From assembly GCA_029706075.1 (NCBI GenBank), contig JAINUG010000021.1, forward strand, positions 2,491,318-2,555,317: a stretch of DNA of 64,000 nucleotides, in the 5' to 3' direction. Within the stretch, counting starts at the first letter, position 1, and each line of letters begins with the position of its first letter. Positions 1 through 12,100 of this stretch are shown here, piece after piece. The position numbers and the translations under genes were made by a program. The notes under the pieces were generated by a model. It did not search any database. It was not told where the DNA came from and was given only the letters and a program-made list of their open reading frames with translations. The DNA is from Aldrovandia affinis (Eukaryota > Chordata > Actinopteri > Notacanthiformes > Halosauridae).

Positions 1-297
1 AGTAACAAGACTGATTATGATTTACCTTTACCTTTATATATGTTGTGTAAAAATAGTGAAATATGACATTTTCTATGATGTTTTGGGGTTTTTTTGCACA
101 ATTTATGACAAATTGTAAGGCTCATTTGAACAAAATCACATTTATTAATGTTATTGAAGCTAAACTTGATTTTTATTTGTTTGTGTTGTGGAATACAGAA
201 ATCAGATGTTTTTATTCATTGATTTTATTTGTTTTACATTGCAGGTTCTTAAGCTAACAAATTGCATTACAATTGGGCTCCTCTACTTATTCTGCAG

Positions 298-744
298 ATG
301 TTGGCAGACCGGGATGCACCACAGCCACTTGCTTCAGTGCTGAGAAAAATGAACACACCTGGGGAGACAATGAGGCAGGTCTGAGAGTGAGAGAGGATTC
401 TGAGGAGAGAGACCAGACAGAGTGGAGGGCTGAGCATCCCAGAGAGGGATACATCCACACTACCACCACAGAAAAAAACACTCAGTATATATTTGGTATA
501 TATATATATACGTATTTTATGTATATATGCTGTGTAACTTATCAATTGAATGACAAGATCACCACATATATGTGTACAACATTTCAGTAGGAAAAACCTA
601 AAAGTAATATTTAATTTTCTGTTGTGTCCGACAGATGTCTTTGAAGTTTCTGGAGCACTTTTTACTTTTGCTGGTCAACTCACCTTTACAGCATTGGAGC
701 ATGTTTCATTGGTTTACTCTCTTTTCAAATGGCTCAGCATACAG
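298..744 (+). CDS. Candidate upstream exons of the long mia2 isoform
   Basis: Two stretches look like exons. The first, 298-378, follows a tctgcag acceptor and ends at CAG|GTCTGA. The second, 635-744, follows a ccgacag acceptor and ends at ACAG|GTAAGA. Read with one base carried over between them, both stay open. The second then ends in phase 0, exactly the phase needed to join mia2 exon 2 at 4184. The second exon translates to a hydrophobic stretch (FTFAGQLTF...LVYSLFKWLSIQ), which would suit the membrane-proximal part of an SH3-containing long isoform lying mostly left of the window. I do not recognise the peptide itself. Both exons are also open in another frame, so the reading frame is an inference from the splice phase. 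Confidence 0.35.
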
Positions 745-934
745 GTAAGACATTAATACAAAACATGGGCTGATTTGGATGCCATCCTGCATGAAGTCTC
801 TGTCTTAAACCAGTTAAAGTAGTCACTTTTTTTTGCCACTGCTGGAGTGTTTTTTCTCTCTTATCTACTGGGAAGTTTGTTGCTTTACTTTCTGCTTTTT
901 GGGGGTTCAGGCTGGTATTTTCTTGTTTTCATAT

Positions 935-1003
935 CTTCTGTTTTCTTTAAAGCATCTTTGTAACAGTTCTCGGTAAAAAGCACTATACAAATAAAATGTA
1001 ATT
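935..1003 (+). repeat. Fragment resembling a SINE/LINE 3' tail
   Basis: The words agcactatacaaataaaatg resemble the '...AGCGCTATATAAATAAAATG' ends of many fish SINEs and LINEs. No body of an element is visible to the left. It is probably a truncated tail inside an intron or upstream region of mia2. Confidence 0.35.
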
Positions 1004-2685
1004 GAATTTGTGAAAGCGCTGAGGTGATTCATGTCCAAATAGTGGTCAGATGTTGTGACTAAAATGCTCTCTAAACTAGGGAATGTTATTTTTAAGTCCC
1101 CGTACATCCCACACTTGTCCATTATTATCTTACATTATATGTGTAATGGGTGTTTTCTGCACCAATCTGCGGAGAGTGCATACTGTAGACAGAGAAAAGT
1201 AGCAAGCCATTACTAGTCAACTAAAAACATAATTTATTGGAATGATACACCAATTGGATCAATAGCAGAAGGTAATCTAAGCATATCACAGGATTTATCA
1301 ATCAGATCACAAAAACTGTTGACATTCATTTCCAATGGTTTATTTTTTGGATTAAATAATATGAACTTTTTGTAAAGTTGAAAGCTCTTTGTAATGAAAG
1401 TTACCAATGAATGTTGAGGCCAGACTATCCTGTATGATGTTAATCACCTTTAGTTATCTTGATAAAGTGACTGGTTTAACTAAGTTATTAACAAGTGGCT
1501 TTACTGTTCTATGACTAGGTGATTGAGGTTGATAACAAAATAAACCAAAAACAATCTGTGTGCAAGGGTTATCCCATTGTTCGCTGTTATCTGGCTTGCA
1601 ATCCTGTTCCTTTAAGACTGCATGGTGGTATGACTGCTTTAGTGTATGTCATTGTCAGTCTCCCAACGTCATCCAATCCAAGTGAAATTTGATGTGACGA
1701 CCAGGCAGGGTTTCTGAAAGGTTCACTGGAATGTATTTACTTCAGAAGTTGTTTTCATACAGCATAACTTGTTCTGTTCCATCTCGGATATAAAGTATTT
1801 TTTGTAAAAATGTGAGAATTTAATTCAGGTTTTGAGATGGAGTTTTATGAAGTCGATGGGGTGAGTAAAGCGTTGTTTTTAACTATTCGCTAAACTCACC
1901 AGCAGTCAGCTAAGTAGGCTACGTGGTGGGCCGGTTACAAGGCGACAACCAGTACTACTTGTACGATATATCTACATTGCATTATTTCACAAGTTAGCCT
2001 AATATTGGTACTCTGACAGCTCTGAAGTCTAAATTGAAGGAATATGCACATATTACACATTATTCATTAGAAGGCAATACTACTTGTGACTATATTCTAC
2101 TGCTTATCGCTGAGGTTTAGTTATTAGTTACCGTATGCTTCTGAATGGTAACCTACAGCTACGTGGTAAAGCTGAGCTCTCGTTTAATAAACTTCAGTTT
2201 AATAACTCAGTGTCTGGCCAACTTCACACGCAAGTTTAAATGTGCACCTCTAAAGTTTAATTTGAAGCTGTGATATATATACAATTTGGCTAAATCATGT
2301 TGTTTTCACTGCTATAGCTAGCAATGTGATGCACGGATTCTGAAACGGATTATATAACTAGCTAAACGCTAACAGAACCTGCGCTAATTTATGGTGTGAA
2401 ATGTTACTTGTAAACGTATCTACCCAAGACTTTAAATGACGTTACTCAAAGCGTATTATCGATAGTGCGGGTATCGTTGTTTTTTTATTGTGTGTTGTTC
2501 AGGAACGGTAACTAATGTGAAATAAAAAATAATTTTGCTACGTATTTATATGCAATACTTGCTAAGTATTTCAAGTTAAAGCCATCAGCGGATATGTTGT
2601 CGTGCCAAGACTCGGCATCGTTTTCTAGACTTACGCTAAAGTAATCGAACGTTAGTTGATGTTCAATTCTTGAAGAAGAAAATGT

Positions 2686-2686
<1 letters not shown>

Positions 2687-2710
<24 letters not shown>
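2687..2710. repeat. (TA)n microsatellite
   Basis: This is an uninterrupted TA dinucleotide run about 430 bp upstream of the mia2 short-isoform start codon. The surrounding 1130-3138 shows no coding exon; it is AT-rich and should contain the internal promoter of the short mia2 transcript. Confidence 0.85.
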
Positions 2711-2716
<6 letters not shown>

Positions 2717-3138
2717 ATGATAAATACCGGAATTTGCTGCTTTCTCTTTAACTGTCGAGCTGGTGGCTGTCAGTGCAGTGTGGCGTTCTGCAATTGGTGA
2801 CGTATAGAATAAACCACGTAAAACAAACTGAAAAGGGGGGGATGATGGTAACAAAATGCCACGTTTCATTTTACAAATAAGTTATGCTCTTGTATACGAT
2901 ATTACGGCGATTTATGTGCTTGTGTAGCTGTAATAAAACTTAATGTCGAAACAGTAATGTGTTAAAAAAAAAAAGACCACTTCTTTCAGCCCAGCCTCCC
3001 CTGTGTACGTATGACGTTTCCTCTGCTCTACGCTGTTGCCTTGAGTTTTCTTGTCTGTAATCATGAAGTGACAGCAGGTGGAAAGCGAATGGTTTCACCG
3101 ATGTGTTCTCGTGAATAGTTTATTGAGAAGTAGAAATT

Positions 3139-6100
3139 ATGGCAGAGGAATTAACCGCGGATCCTGTCGTTACATCTACTGAGGCAACCGGCCTCAGTGT
3201 AGCAGCTAGGATGTATTACACTCTTGCTGTGGAAGGAGTGCGAGATGTGAGTGTCATTGATATGCTATCTAGTAGTACTACTAGCAGCTAGCAGTAACGT
3301 TGGTGGTATCTAACTCTTTGAATCCCATCAGGACTAATTCAATGTATGCATGATGTTATTTATTTTGTGGATATTGTTAGCTATGGAATTTAAAACAATC
3401 AAACAAGAATGTGGGGAAGGAAACCATCGCGAAATAGTATTCAGACCGAGGTCCTAGCTAGAGAATGGTTGCTGGCTAGCTAGCTAGCTAACTGGCAAGC
3501 TAGCTGACATAGCCTTTTACGGCTGTCGCTGTAGTATCGTAGCGTATAACAACACTCCTGAACGAATGACTAAATTGATAAGAGGCCAGTCGTGCTATTG
3601 ACAAACTGTTGTGTTTAAATAAGTTCAACGTTAACTTGTCAGTCTAGCTATCCAGGATGCAGGTATAACGTTGGCCGAACACTGTCAGCAGAAATGTGTA
3701 GCTTGGCAGCTAATGTTAGCTAGCTGGTTAATACGTCTGGAGGAAGTTGCATTTAAGGAAATACAAGACGGGTTGCTTTTGTTTCACACATTTAAAAATG
3801 TATATAGTTGTCATTCCATTTGTCAGCTAGCTACCATTGCGTTTACTTGTTCAGTTGTGATCTAGCTCAGTTAGTTAGCTAATGTTAGATCTAGTAAACC
3901 AGATAGCTGCTAGCTGGTGAGCTCTTTTACTATCGTTGGTTTGATTGCAAATTGGACTGCTTAGGATAATCTGTTGCTAGCTAGCTAACGTTTGTGAACG
4001 TTGATATTGTGGGTGCATGTTACTTTAAATGGCATTATACTACTTTATCGTTCATTATAAACGGTTTTACTAAATGCAATATCTAGTCTTTAATCAAGAA
4101 TTCTACAAAACATTGATTCATTCTAATAATACTATTCATTAAATTAAACTACTACATTTAAAATGGTCTGTCTTTTCCGTTAGGTGGTGTCATCACTTCC
4201 TGATGACATAAAACCAGGGCCTGACCTCTATGGATTGCCATGGGAAGCAGTTATTGTTACCTCCTTACTCGGGTTAATAACTATACTTTTGTTCATCTGC
4301 AGATCCTACCAGTCCGTAAGTAAATCTATTTGATACGGTCAGCTTTGATCTGAACTATATATTATATTAAACTCATATTGTATGATTAAGTCTGCTGTAC
4401 TTAATCAGAACCTATTGCATTTGTTTCTTTATTGACAGATAAAAAGCAGACTGTATATTGGTGAGTTAGTATATTATCTGTATTAACAATAACAATTTGT
4501 CCAGTAGGACATTATGTGTTCACATTATTTCCTGTCGTCTCAGTCTGCCTTCTGACTTCTTTGCAGGTAAAGAAAGGAAGCTTGGGAAAAAGGTGGCAGA
4601 ATTACTTGAAGAAAAATGCAAAGTTCTTGAAACATTAAGCGAGTGCGAGAATAAAGTAAGTTTTATATTAAGGAATCACTTTATTCATTAAAATAGGTAG
4701 TGTTTTACATGTGTTGTGTGTTTCTGCCTTGCAGTATAAGAAACTGGAAGTCGCCTTGCAGAATGGTGGCGTTTCTTCCCATGCTTTGGAGAGGGACAAC
4801 CTGGAGGTAAAAAAGTGTAGAAATAAACATTTTTCATGTCTTTCTCCCAGATATCTTTTTTTTTTTTTGTCCAAAAAAAAACCTGTAAAGAGAACTAGAA
4901 TTTGATGAGCTGATTATTTTTTTTTGACAGGTTATGTCCAGTAATCTTGAACAGTCAAATGCACAGCTAAAAGATGACATTGAACAGCTAAAGCAAGATT
5001 TAACAGCAGAAAGGACCAAGCAGTCACAGCAAGAGGAGATGGTAAGATTCTCAAGCAGTTAAGAAACCAATATCAATCTGTTTCTACCAATAGCCATTGG
5101 TGTTTGTGCAGATATGTCTGCTTCATGCGCTCTGCCTTGTAATTCTCAAAATGTTGGTGCTCAAGACTGTAGTATGGAGGTGACATTACCAGAGGAAGTT
5201 CACTGAGAAACTTTTAATAGTACTGTTTATGTGTTGTTTTCAGCTTGTGGGAATGCAGGAGACTTTGAAAAGTTTAGAAGAAGAAGCAAAAGATGTGAAG
5301 TCACAGATGGAGCAGGTAATTCACTATGTCAACAAGATCCTGTACAATCTGGTGTGTTCTATAGATTACGGGCCTCTGCACAATCGTCTGTTATTTGTTG
5401 GTTTGTATTTTATGCCTCAAGGTTATATTGATTTGTATGTGTCTTTCTGTCCAGGCACAGACAACCTTGAAAATATATAATATTACCAGTGAGAGGTTAC
5501 AGGCAAACCTCCAGGCAGCGAAAGAAGAAAACGCTCTTCTTCAGGAAAGTGAAGCTCAGGTATGGGTCATTTTACAATGCACGAGAACATTGTTCCAGTA
5601 CCATCAAATTAGGTATCTTAACAAACCTACATGGCCATTGTTGCTAGAAATGACAGTCCATTACAGTGGTCATTGTAAATGTGAATCTCCTTACATGTGT
5701 TTTTTATTCAGACCATGCGTAGAATGCTGAATAGTATTCTTGATCATTATAGCATGGAAACAAATATTAGAAGGACTTGCTAATTCATTAGGTAATCATT
5801 TTGCCTGCCTGCTTGTGAGATAATATTCCTATGAAAGTCTCTGGTAGACAATTGTTTTCACAAGCTAGCAAAATTTAGGATTAAGTATTTCACATTAGTG
5901 CCACTCTGAGCATGTGTTTTGTTCATTAACTCTCTGAGTTCAATCACTCTTTGAGCAACTACCTGCTCTGTTTTGGGTGGATTACATTACTCTGCACAAT
6001 TTAGAAGAATATCTTTAGCAAAATGTGGCTGCTGGCAGAGGTGTGTAAGCGATACTCACATTACTGTGCATTTTTTCCCCTCAGCTTGTGCAGGAAGCTG

Positions 6101-9100
6101 AAGGATGGGGGGAACGTCTGAGTGAACTGGAGGAGGAAATGAAGATGTGTGAGAGCTCCCACAGGGATATGGTGGATGACTGTGCCAACAAAGATGAGCG
6201 CATCAAGGTACACATCAACTTCACTCTTCGTGAAGAATATAATAAGGTTACCACTGTTTATCATTTTGCCATCTATCCTACTCTTGCGGATTGGCTGAAG
6301 CTAAGCGGGTGTGGGCTTGGTGAGTACTTGGATCGGAGGCCTCCTGGGAAAAGTTGCTGCTGGAAGTGGTGTTGGCAGGCCAGAAGGGGGCAGTCTTCCC
6401 TCTGGACTAAATCAAGGTTACCAACAGATTAGGTTACAGACACAATTTGTAAGCATGACGTTTAGTGGTGCCATGATTATTTAGGGTCCTTCATGTGAGA
6501 AGGGAGATGCCTGTTTCTCGCTGGTCTGTTTTTTCAAGTTCTTGTAAAAGAAGTGGTCATGCCAGGTGTTTGATTCCTGCTGTTTCTGCTAGTCTCTCAC
6601 CGACTGCCTGCTGAAAATGAGGGGCTGGGGCTCAGAGGTGGAGGATGAAGCCAATGGGGAGGAAAACACTTCTAGAAGCTCTGGAGAGAATGGAGACTGC
6701 ACAGGTAGAGCTCATTAATAGACCCCATTGACAGTAGCAGTCAATAGAGTTTAAAGTGTTGGAGGTGAGTTGGCAGTGCAGCAGAGCAGTAGTGCAGTGA
6801 GCTAGCTGTGCAAAAAAACAAAGAGATTGTTACCAGACTGCATATGATTTAAGCCAAGCTTGTGGATAGGGCTATCTACACCCATTACATTTAGCGTATC
6901 CTGTATTTCATGCCATATCAGCCTTGATAGTGTGAGTTTGAAACAAATAAATTATAGTCATTATAATAGTAGTAGTCTAATAGCATTGCTTGGAAAGTTG
7001 TATGTAAGGTAACTGTATACCTTTGCCTTTTGCTTTACTTAATGTTACTGTTTCCCTTTGCTTTTAACTTTTTGGCAGATTCCCATCAGAAGCAGAAGGT
7101 ACAGCGGCTCATTTATGCAGCAAAGGTTGGTCTAATTAATAATATACTGGCTTAATATTATTAGGCTGTCAAAATGTTTTAAAAATGACAGTATAATTTA
7201 CAAGACAAATGTATCTCCTCTCTTAAGATGAGTGCAGACTTGAAGTCCTTGGAGGAAGAAAAGAACCGGGTGTTTGCCAGACTGGCTGATGAGGCTAAAG
7301 CCAAAGAGGACCTCCAAGGTAGGCAGATTGATGCCTTAGGACATTACCTCATTGTCTCTTTGAACATATTTTTTTTTTTTCTTGCCAAAATGTTGTGAAT
7401 ATTTTGAAAAGAAAGTAACTTCCTTAATACCATTTCCTTAATACTAGACCCTAGCAATGTTAAAAATGCACAAAAATAGCTAAATGTTTAAATAGGTTAT
7501 TTTTAATGATAAGTGGGCTAATTATTAAGTAGTCCCTGTTGCTCATAAAATGCAGCATTTCTGTCTCCTGCATACAATCAAGTCATACTCAAAAATGAAC
7601 TTTATTTAAAAATGCAATTACTAACAACATAAAACGACACAAAAAATGAACAGTAGTATATTAATTACATTGTGAAAGAAGATTTTGACCCAGTAGATGA
7701 TTAAAGGAGGGGTTTGCCATACACAAATAATAGCAATACAGTATTTTGAACATTTGATACAAAACTGGAAATGAGAAAACATTTTGTAAATTCTTACTAT
7801 TAAAACAGTTCATGGGTAAACAATGAACAATTATTGACCCTACTAGGCCCAGATTTCAGATTGCCATTTTCTGTCTTGGGTTCAACTCAAAAACACTGGT
7901 GTATTATGTATTTGCCAATTCTTCTGTGTATTTAATATAATTCCTGTGCTATATCTGACAAAAAGAGGGGGAAGTTGAAGTACTGTCATCTTGATCTAAT
8001 CTGGCAGATGGAATAGTAAAGCTTCAGAATGAGAAGGACTCCCTGCAGTCGGAAAGTGCCATGTACGCCTGTGAAACTCAGAAACTTCAACAGAAACTGC
8101 AGATCATGACTGAGATGTACCAGGAGAATGAGCTCAAACTACACAGGTGGGAGGGGAACCATGCTATATTTGAGCCTTGTTTGCATGTCCTGTACGATTT
8201 GTGCCATTATATGACCACTTTTCGCTTGTTCTTTCTTGTCCAACTAGGTTGCTGACAGTGGAAGAGAAAGAGCGTTTGCAGAAGGAGGAGAAGCTAACAA
8301 AGGCAGACAAGAAGATCAACCTTGCAACAGAGGAGCTCAGCAATTACAGGTACCTGCAAGGCCTTGTGAGCCTCTTTTCCATTGTCATGCCAAGGCCAGG
8401 GTGTGGCTTTATCACACCTTTTGCTTTTCCAGTGTCTGTATAAGGCTTAAAGGCAGCTCCACGCAGGGCTAAATCCATGCCTTAAACCCTTCTCCAAACC
8501 CCAATGATTGCACTGGTCCCTCAGCAGGTGGGGTTGTGGCTTAGGTCAGGGTAGGGATGTCATGGTTTGAGTTTGTGACTGTATGATAACCATTCTGAAA
8601 AATACTGTGGTAATCGTGGTACCGCGGTATCAAGGAGTAATATAAATGCGCTGATATAAATTCATTAAATTACCCAATATTAGCATGTGTATATACATCC
8701 ACCCCTGCATTCACATGCCCCAATGTTTACCGATTATTATTCAATACATGCAGGTTAACCCTTCATGCTAAGGACTTCTAAATATATTTATAGAAACTGA
8801 AAAATGTCAGTCAGATTTTTTTTCGTTTCGGGGCGGCGGATGGCGTAGCGGTCTAACGCACCACACTTTGGCTGGTCCAGTGTGGTGTGCGCTGCCTGTC
8901 AGGGACGCGGTTCGAAACCCGCGTCTCTACCAGACCGGCCCTGGTTGTCAGCCCCGATCGGAGGCGGCATTTGGCTGTTGCCACACAGAACCACTTTTCT
9001 TCTACTAAAGTACATTTTCAAAGATAAGATTGTTAGTTAATCAACTATTGAGGATTAAGTCCAACTTGTTCACTCACCTCAGAGAGCACCACTCTGCACT

Positions 9101-12100
9101 GTCTGAACTTTCTTCCAATGACAACCATTGCCATGAACCCCGCAAAATAGAAACAGATCCTCGCAAAATAGAATGCATGGAGTACTACAGTGAGCTGCTG
9201 AATCTCAAGCTAGAGACACACGCTGCACTGCCGTAGCAACCTCGTTAAATCAAAGACATGTCAGTAAAACCTTGGAGTGTTTACGCCACTTTTAGTCCAA
9301 AGCATATTAAACCAGTGTAATTATTTTATATCAAAAATCACGATATACCACCAACTCTGTTATCACGGTGGGGGAAAATGTTTATGGTATGATAACCATC
9401 AATTCTGACACCGTGGTATACCATCAAAAGGGTGTACCGTGACATCCCTAGGTCAGGGTTACCATTGCTTTGTCATTTGCCTGCCTCAGTGGTAGGAAGG
9501 TGGCTATAGAGCCACAAGCTGGCAGTGTAGTGTAATGGTTAGGGACCTGGGCTTGTAACTCAAAGGTTGCAGGTTCAGTTCCCAGGTGGGGCACTGCTGT
9601 TGTATCCTTGAGCAAGGTACTTAACCTGAATTGCTTCAGCAAAATATCCAGCTGTATTAATGGATTGTAAAGAAATGTAAACTGTGTAAGTTGCTCTGGA
9701 TAAGAGCGTCTGCTAAATGCCTAAAATGTAAAATGTAAGCTAGTCATGCATGCTTTGTACAGCTTTGTACTTAATCAGAAAATTCACACATTGCTGTATA
9801 CAGTATGCCTTGAGATATTACTCCTCGTAGCCTTCAAACACCTGCAAGTACTGTAGGTGTCATGCCGACAGATGAAGGCTATGTATTACAGTTACCACAG
9901 CTGTTATAGGTGGCCTTTGTACAGGTGTTATATTAATACAATTATCAGGAGGGTGTATTTATCTGAGCTCTGCTCTCACACAGGCAAAGGTCCAAAGAGC
10001 TTGAGGAAGAACTTGACAAGACGAATGTTGCCTACACAAATCAGGTTGGTCATGTAACTTCATACACTACATTGACACCTTTTAGTCAAGTGGTTGATTT
10101 TGGATTCTGTAAGAAAATGATGTTGCTATAGCAAATTTGTTGTGTAGTTTTATTGTGTCAGAAGCAGCCCCAAGTGTGAAGTGTGGTGAGTTCTGGTCAG
10201 CGCAGCAGTAATGGCAAGGAGATGCATATCCAGCTACTAGGGATGTTAACGATTAATCGGTGATCGATTATTTGCCGTTAAGAATTTGATCGATCATGCA
10301 TATCAAATTAAACAATGAAATTGTCGTTGTAATTGTATTGAAGCGAGTTGAATCTTAAATAAAATCATTAACATTTAACATTTACATTTTAAGCATTTAG
10401 CAGATGCTCTTATCCAGAGTGACTTACAAGATGTACATTAATACATGGTAGGAGCAATCATAGTTTGCGCACGAGATCAGTGCAGTAATACAGCGATAGA
10501 CATTGTTGTAGGCAGCTGCATACCATACCTGTAACAATGGGAAGGAAAATACATTAAATTCTACACAAGGGGACGCAATGTAATTATTGAGGAGAATGTT
10601 TGCATTACACAGAAGAAGGCGCAGTGTCAACTATTTTCATTTTGTTAACGTTGTTTAACCGCAAGATGGTGAGTGCAAAATTCTTTATTTCATTCTCCAA
10701 TAAAAATCAGATATGTTTGCCTGTTTAAGGGTCATCTTTTGAATCTATTGTCTTTTGTTAGCAGGTTAATTTTTCAGTTCATTGATTCATCTTTTGAATC
10801 TGTTGGAAGAGAATTTTAGTTCATTGATTCAAAGAGACAGCCCGAATGATGTTATCCTACAAAACGGCCTTCATAATATATCTTTTTTTTTAATGCTATA
10901 AAATATGCATATTTATAAAATGTTTCTAAAGCTTTTATTGCGGAAAAAATGCATTTCATATTTTTTATGTCATAAGCTGTATTTAGTTAAAGATTAATCA
11001 ATTATTGTTCATTAAGGGCTGGCGGCAATCAAACAAGGAAATTTGCATCCCTACCAGCTACGATGCAACCAGGTCGCACCTACTCGACTAGAGAGCTGGA
11101 CTGAAAATGTTTTATTTATTTTGCCAATGTCATTGCCAACCCGTCTCTCCCATCTCATAGGATGTCACAGTCTTCCACTTCTGATATATGCTTTGTAATT
11201 TCTGCAGAAGAACATCTACAATGTTCTCATCCATAGTGTTAATCTGAATTGCACCTCATGGTTTCTCCATCCTAGCATGTTGGAACCTGTTGTATCAGGC
11301 TGGATATGCTTTAATAGGTAATACACTTATTACATTACATTATAGGCATTTAGCAGACGCTCTTATCCAGAGCAACTTACAGTTTTTTTTTTACATTTCT
11401 TTACAATCCATTTATACAGCTGGATATTAACTGAAGCAATTCAGGTTAAGTACCTTGCTCAACGGTACAACGGCAGTGTCCCACCTGGGGATTGAACCTG
11501 CAACCTTTGCGTTACAAGCCCAGTTCCCTAACCATTATACCACACTGCCTGCCTATAGATTCAATACATTTGTAACCAACTCTTTTCTGTGTTTTTGTCA
11601 GATTGCATCGCATGAAAAGAAGGCACATGAAAACTGGGTAGGTACTCAGCCCGCTCCTCTTCTGATTTTGGCATATTTCATTGTAAAACTATAAGCGGTC
11701 ATACTAGCCATATAAATGCAAACTCTGCCTGCCTGCATTGCAGCTGGCAGCACGAGCTGCAGAACGTGACTTGACACATATCAAGCGAGAGAACGCTAAC
11801 CTCAGGCAGAAGTAAGTGCCCTGCCCTCATGCTACTTGTATATAAAGAGAAGACTAGTGCATTTGATATTCTCTTTCAGGAGTCTTCTCCCATGTGTTGT
11901 ATCAGTAGGGCCATGCACAGTTCCATGGTTCTCTCATTAACCTGCAGTTCTGTCTTCCATCACTATGAATGAATTAAGTTACTTGTTAAGCAGTCGGCAT
12001 ATTACGATCTCAAATAACATTCAGTTATCACAAGTGTGGTGCGTATTGCAGTGCTGTAGGCTAGTGAGCAGACTCGTACATAAGCGTGCTGATTGATTTA

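Noticed and set aside
8829..8925. tRNA gene
   Set aside because: A- and B-box words are present, but the spacing and stems do not fold as a tRNA and the same body recurs at 17148; it is a SINE head.
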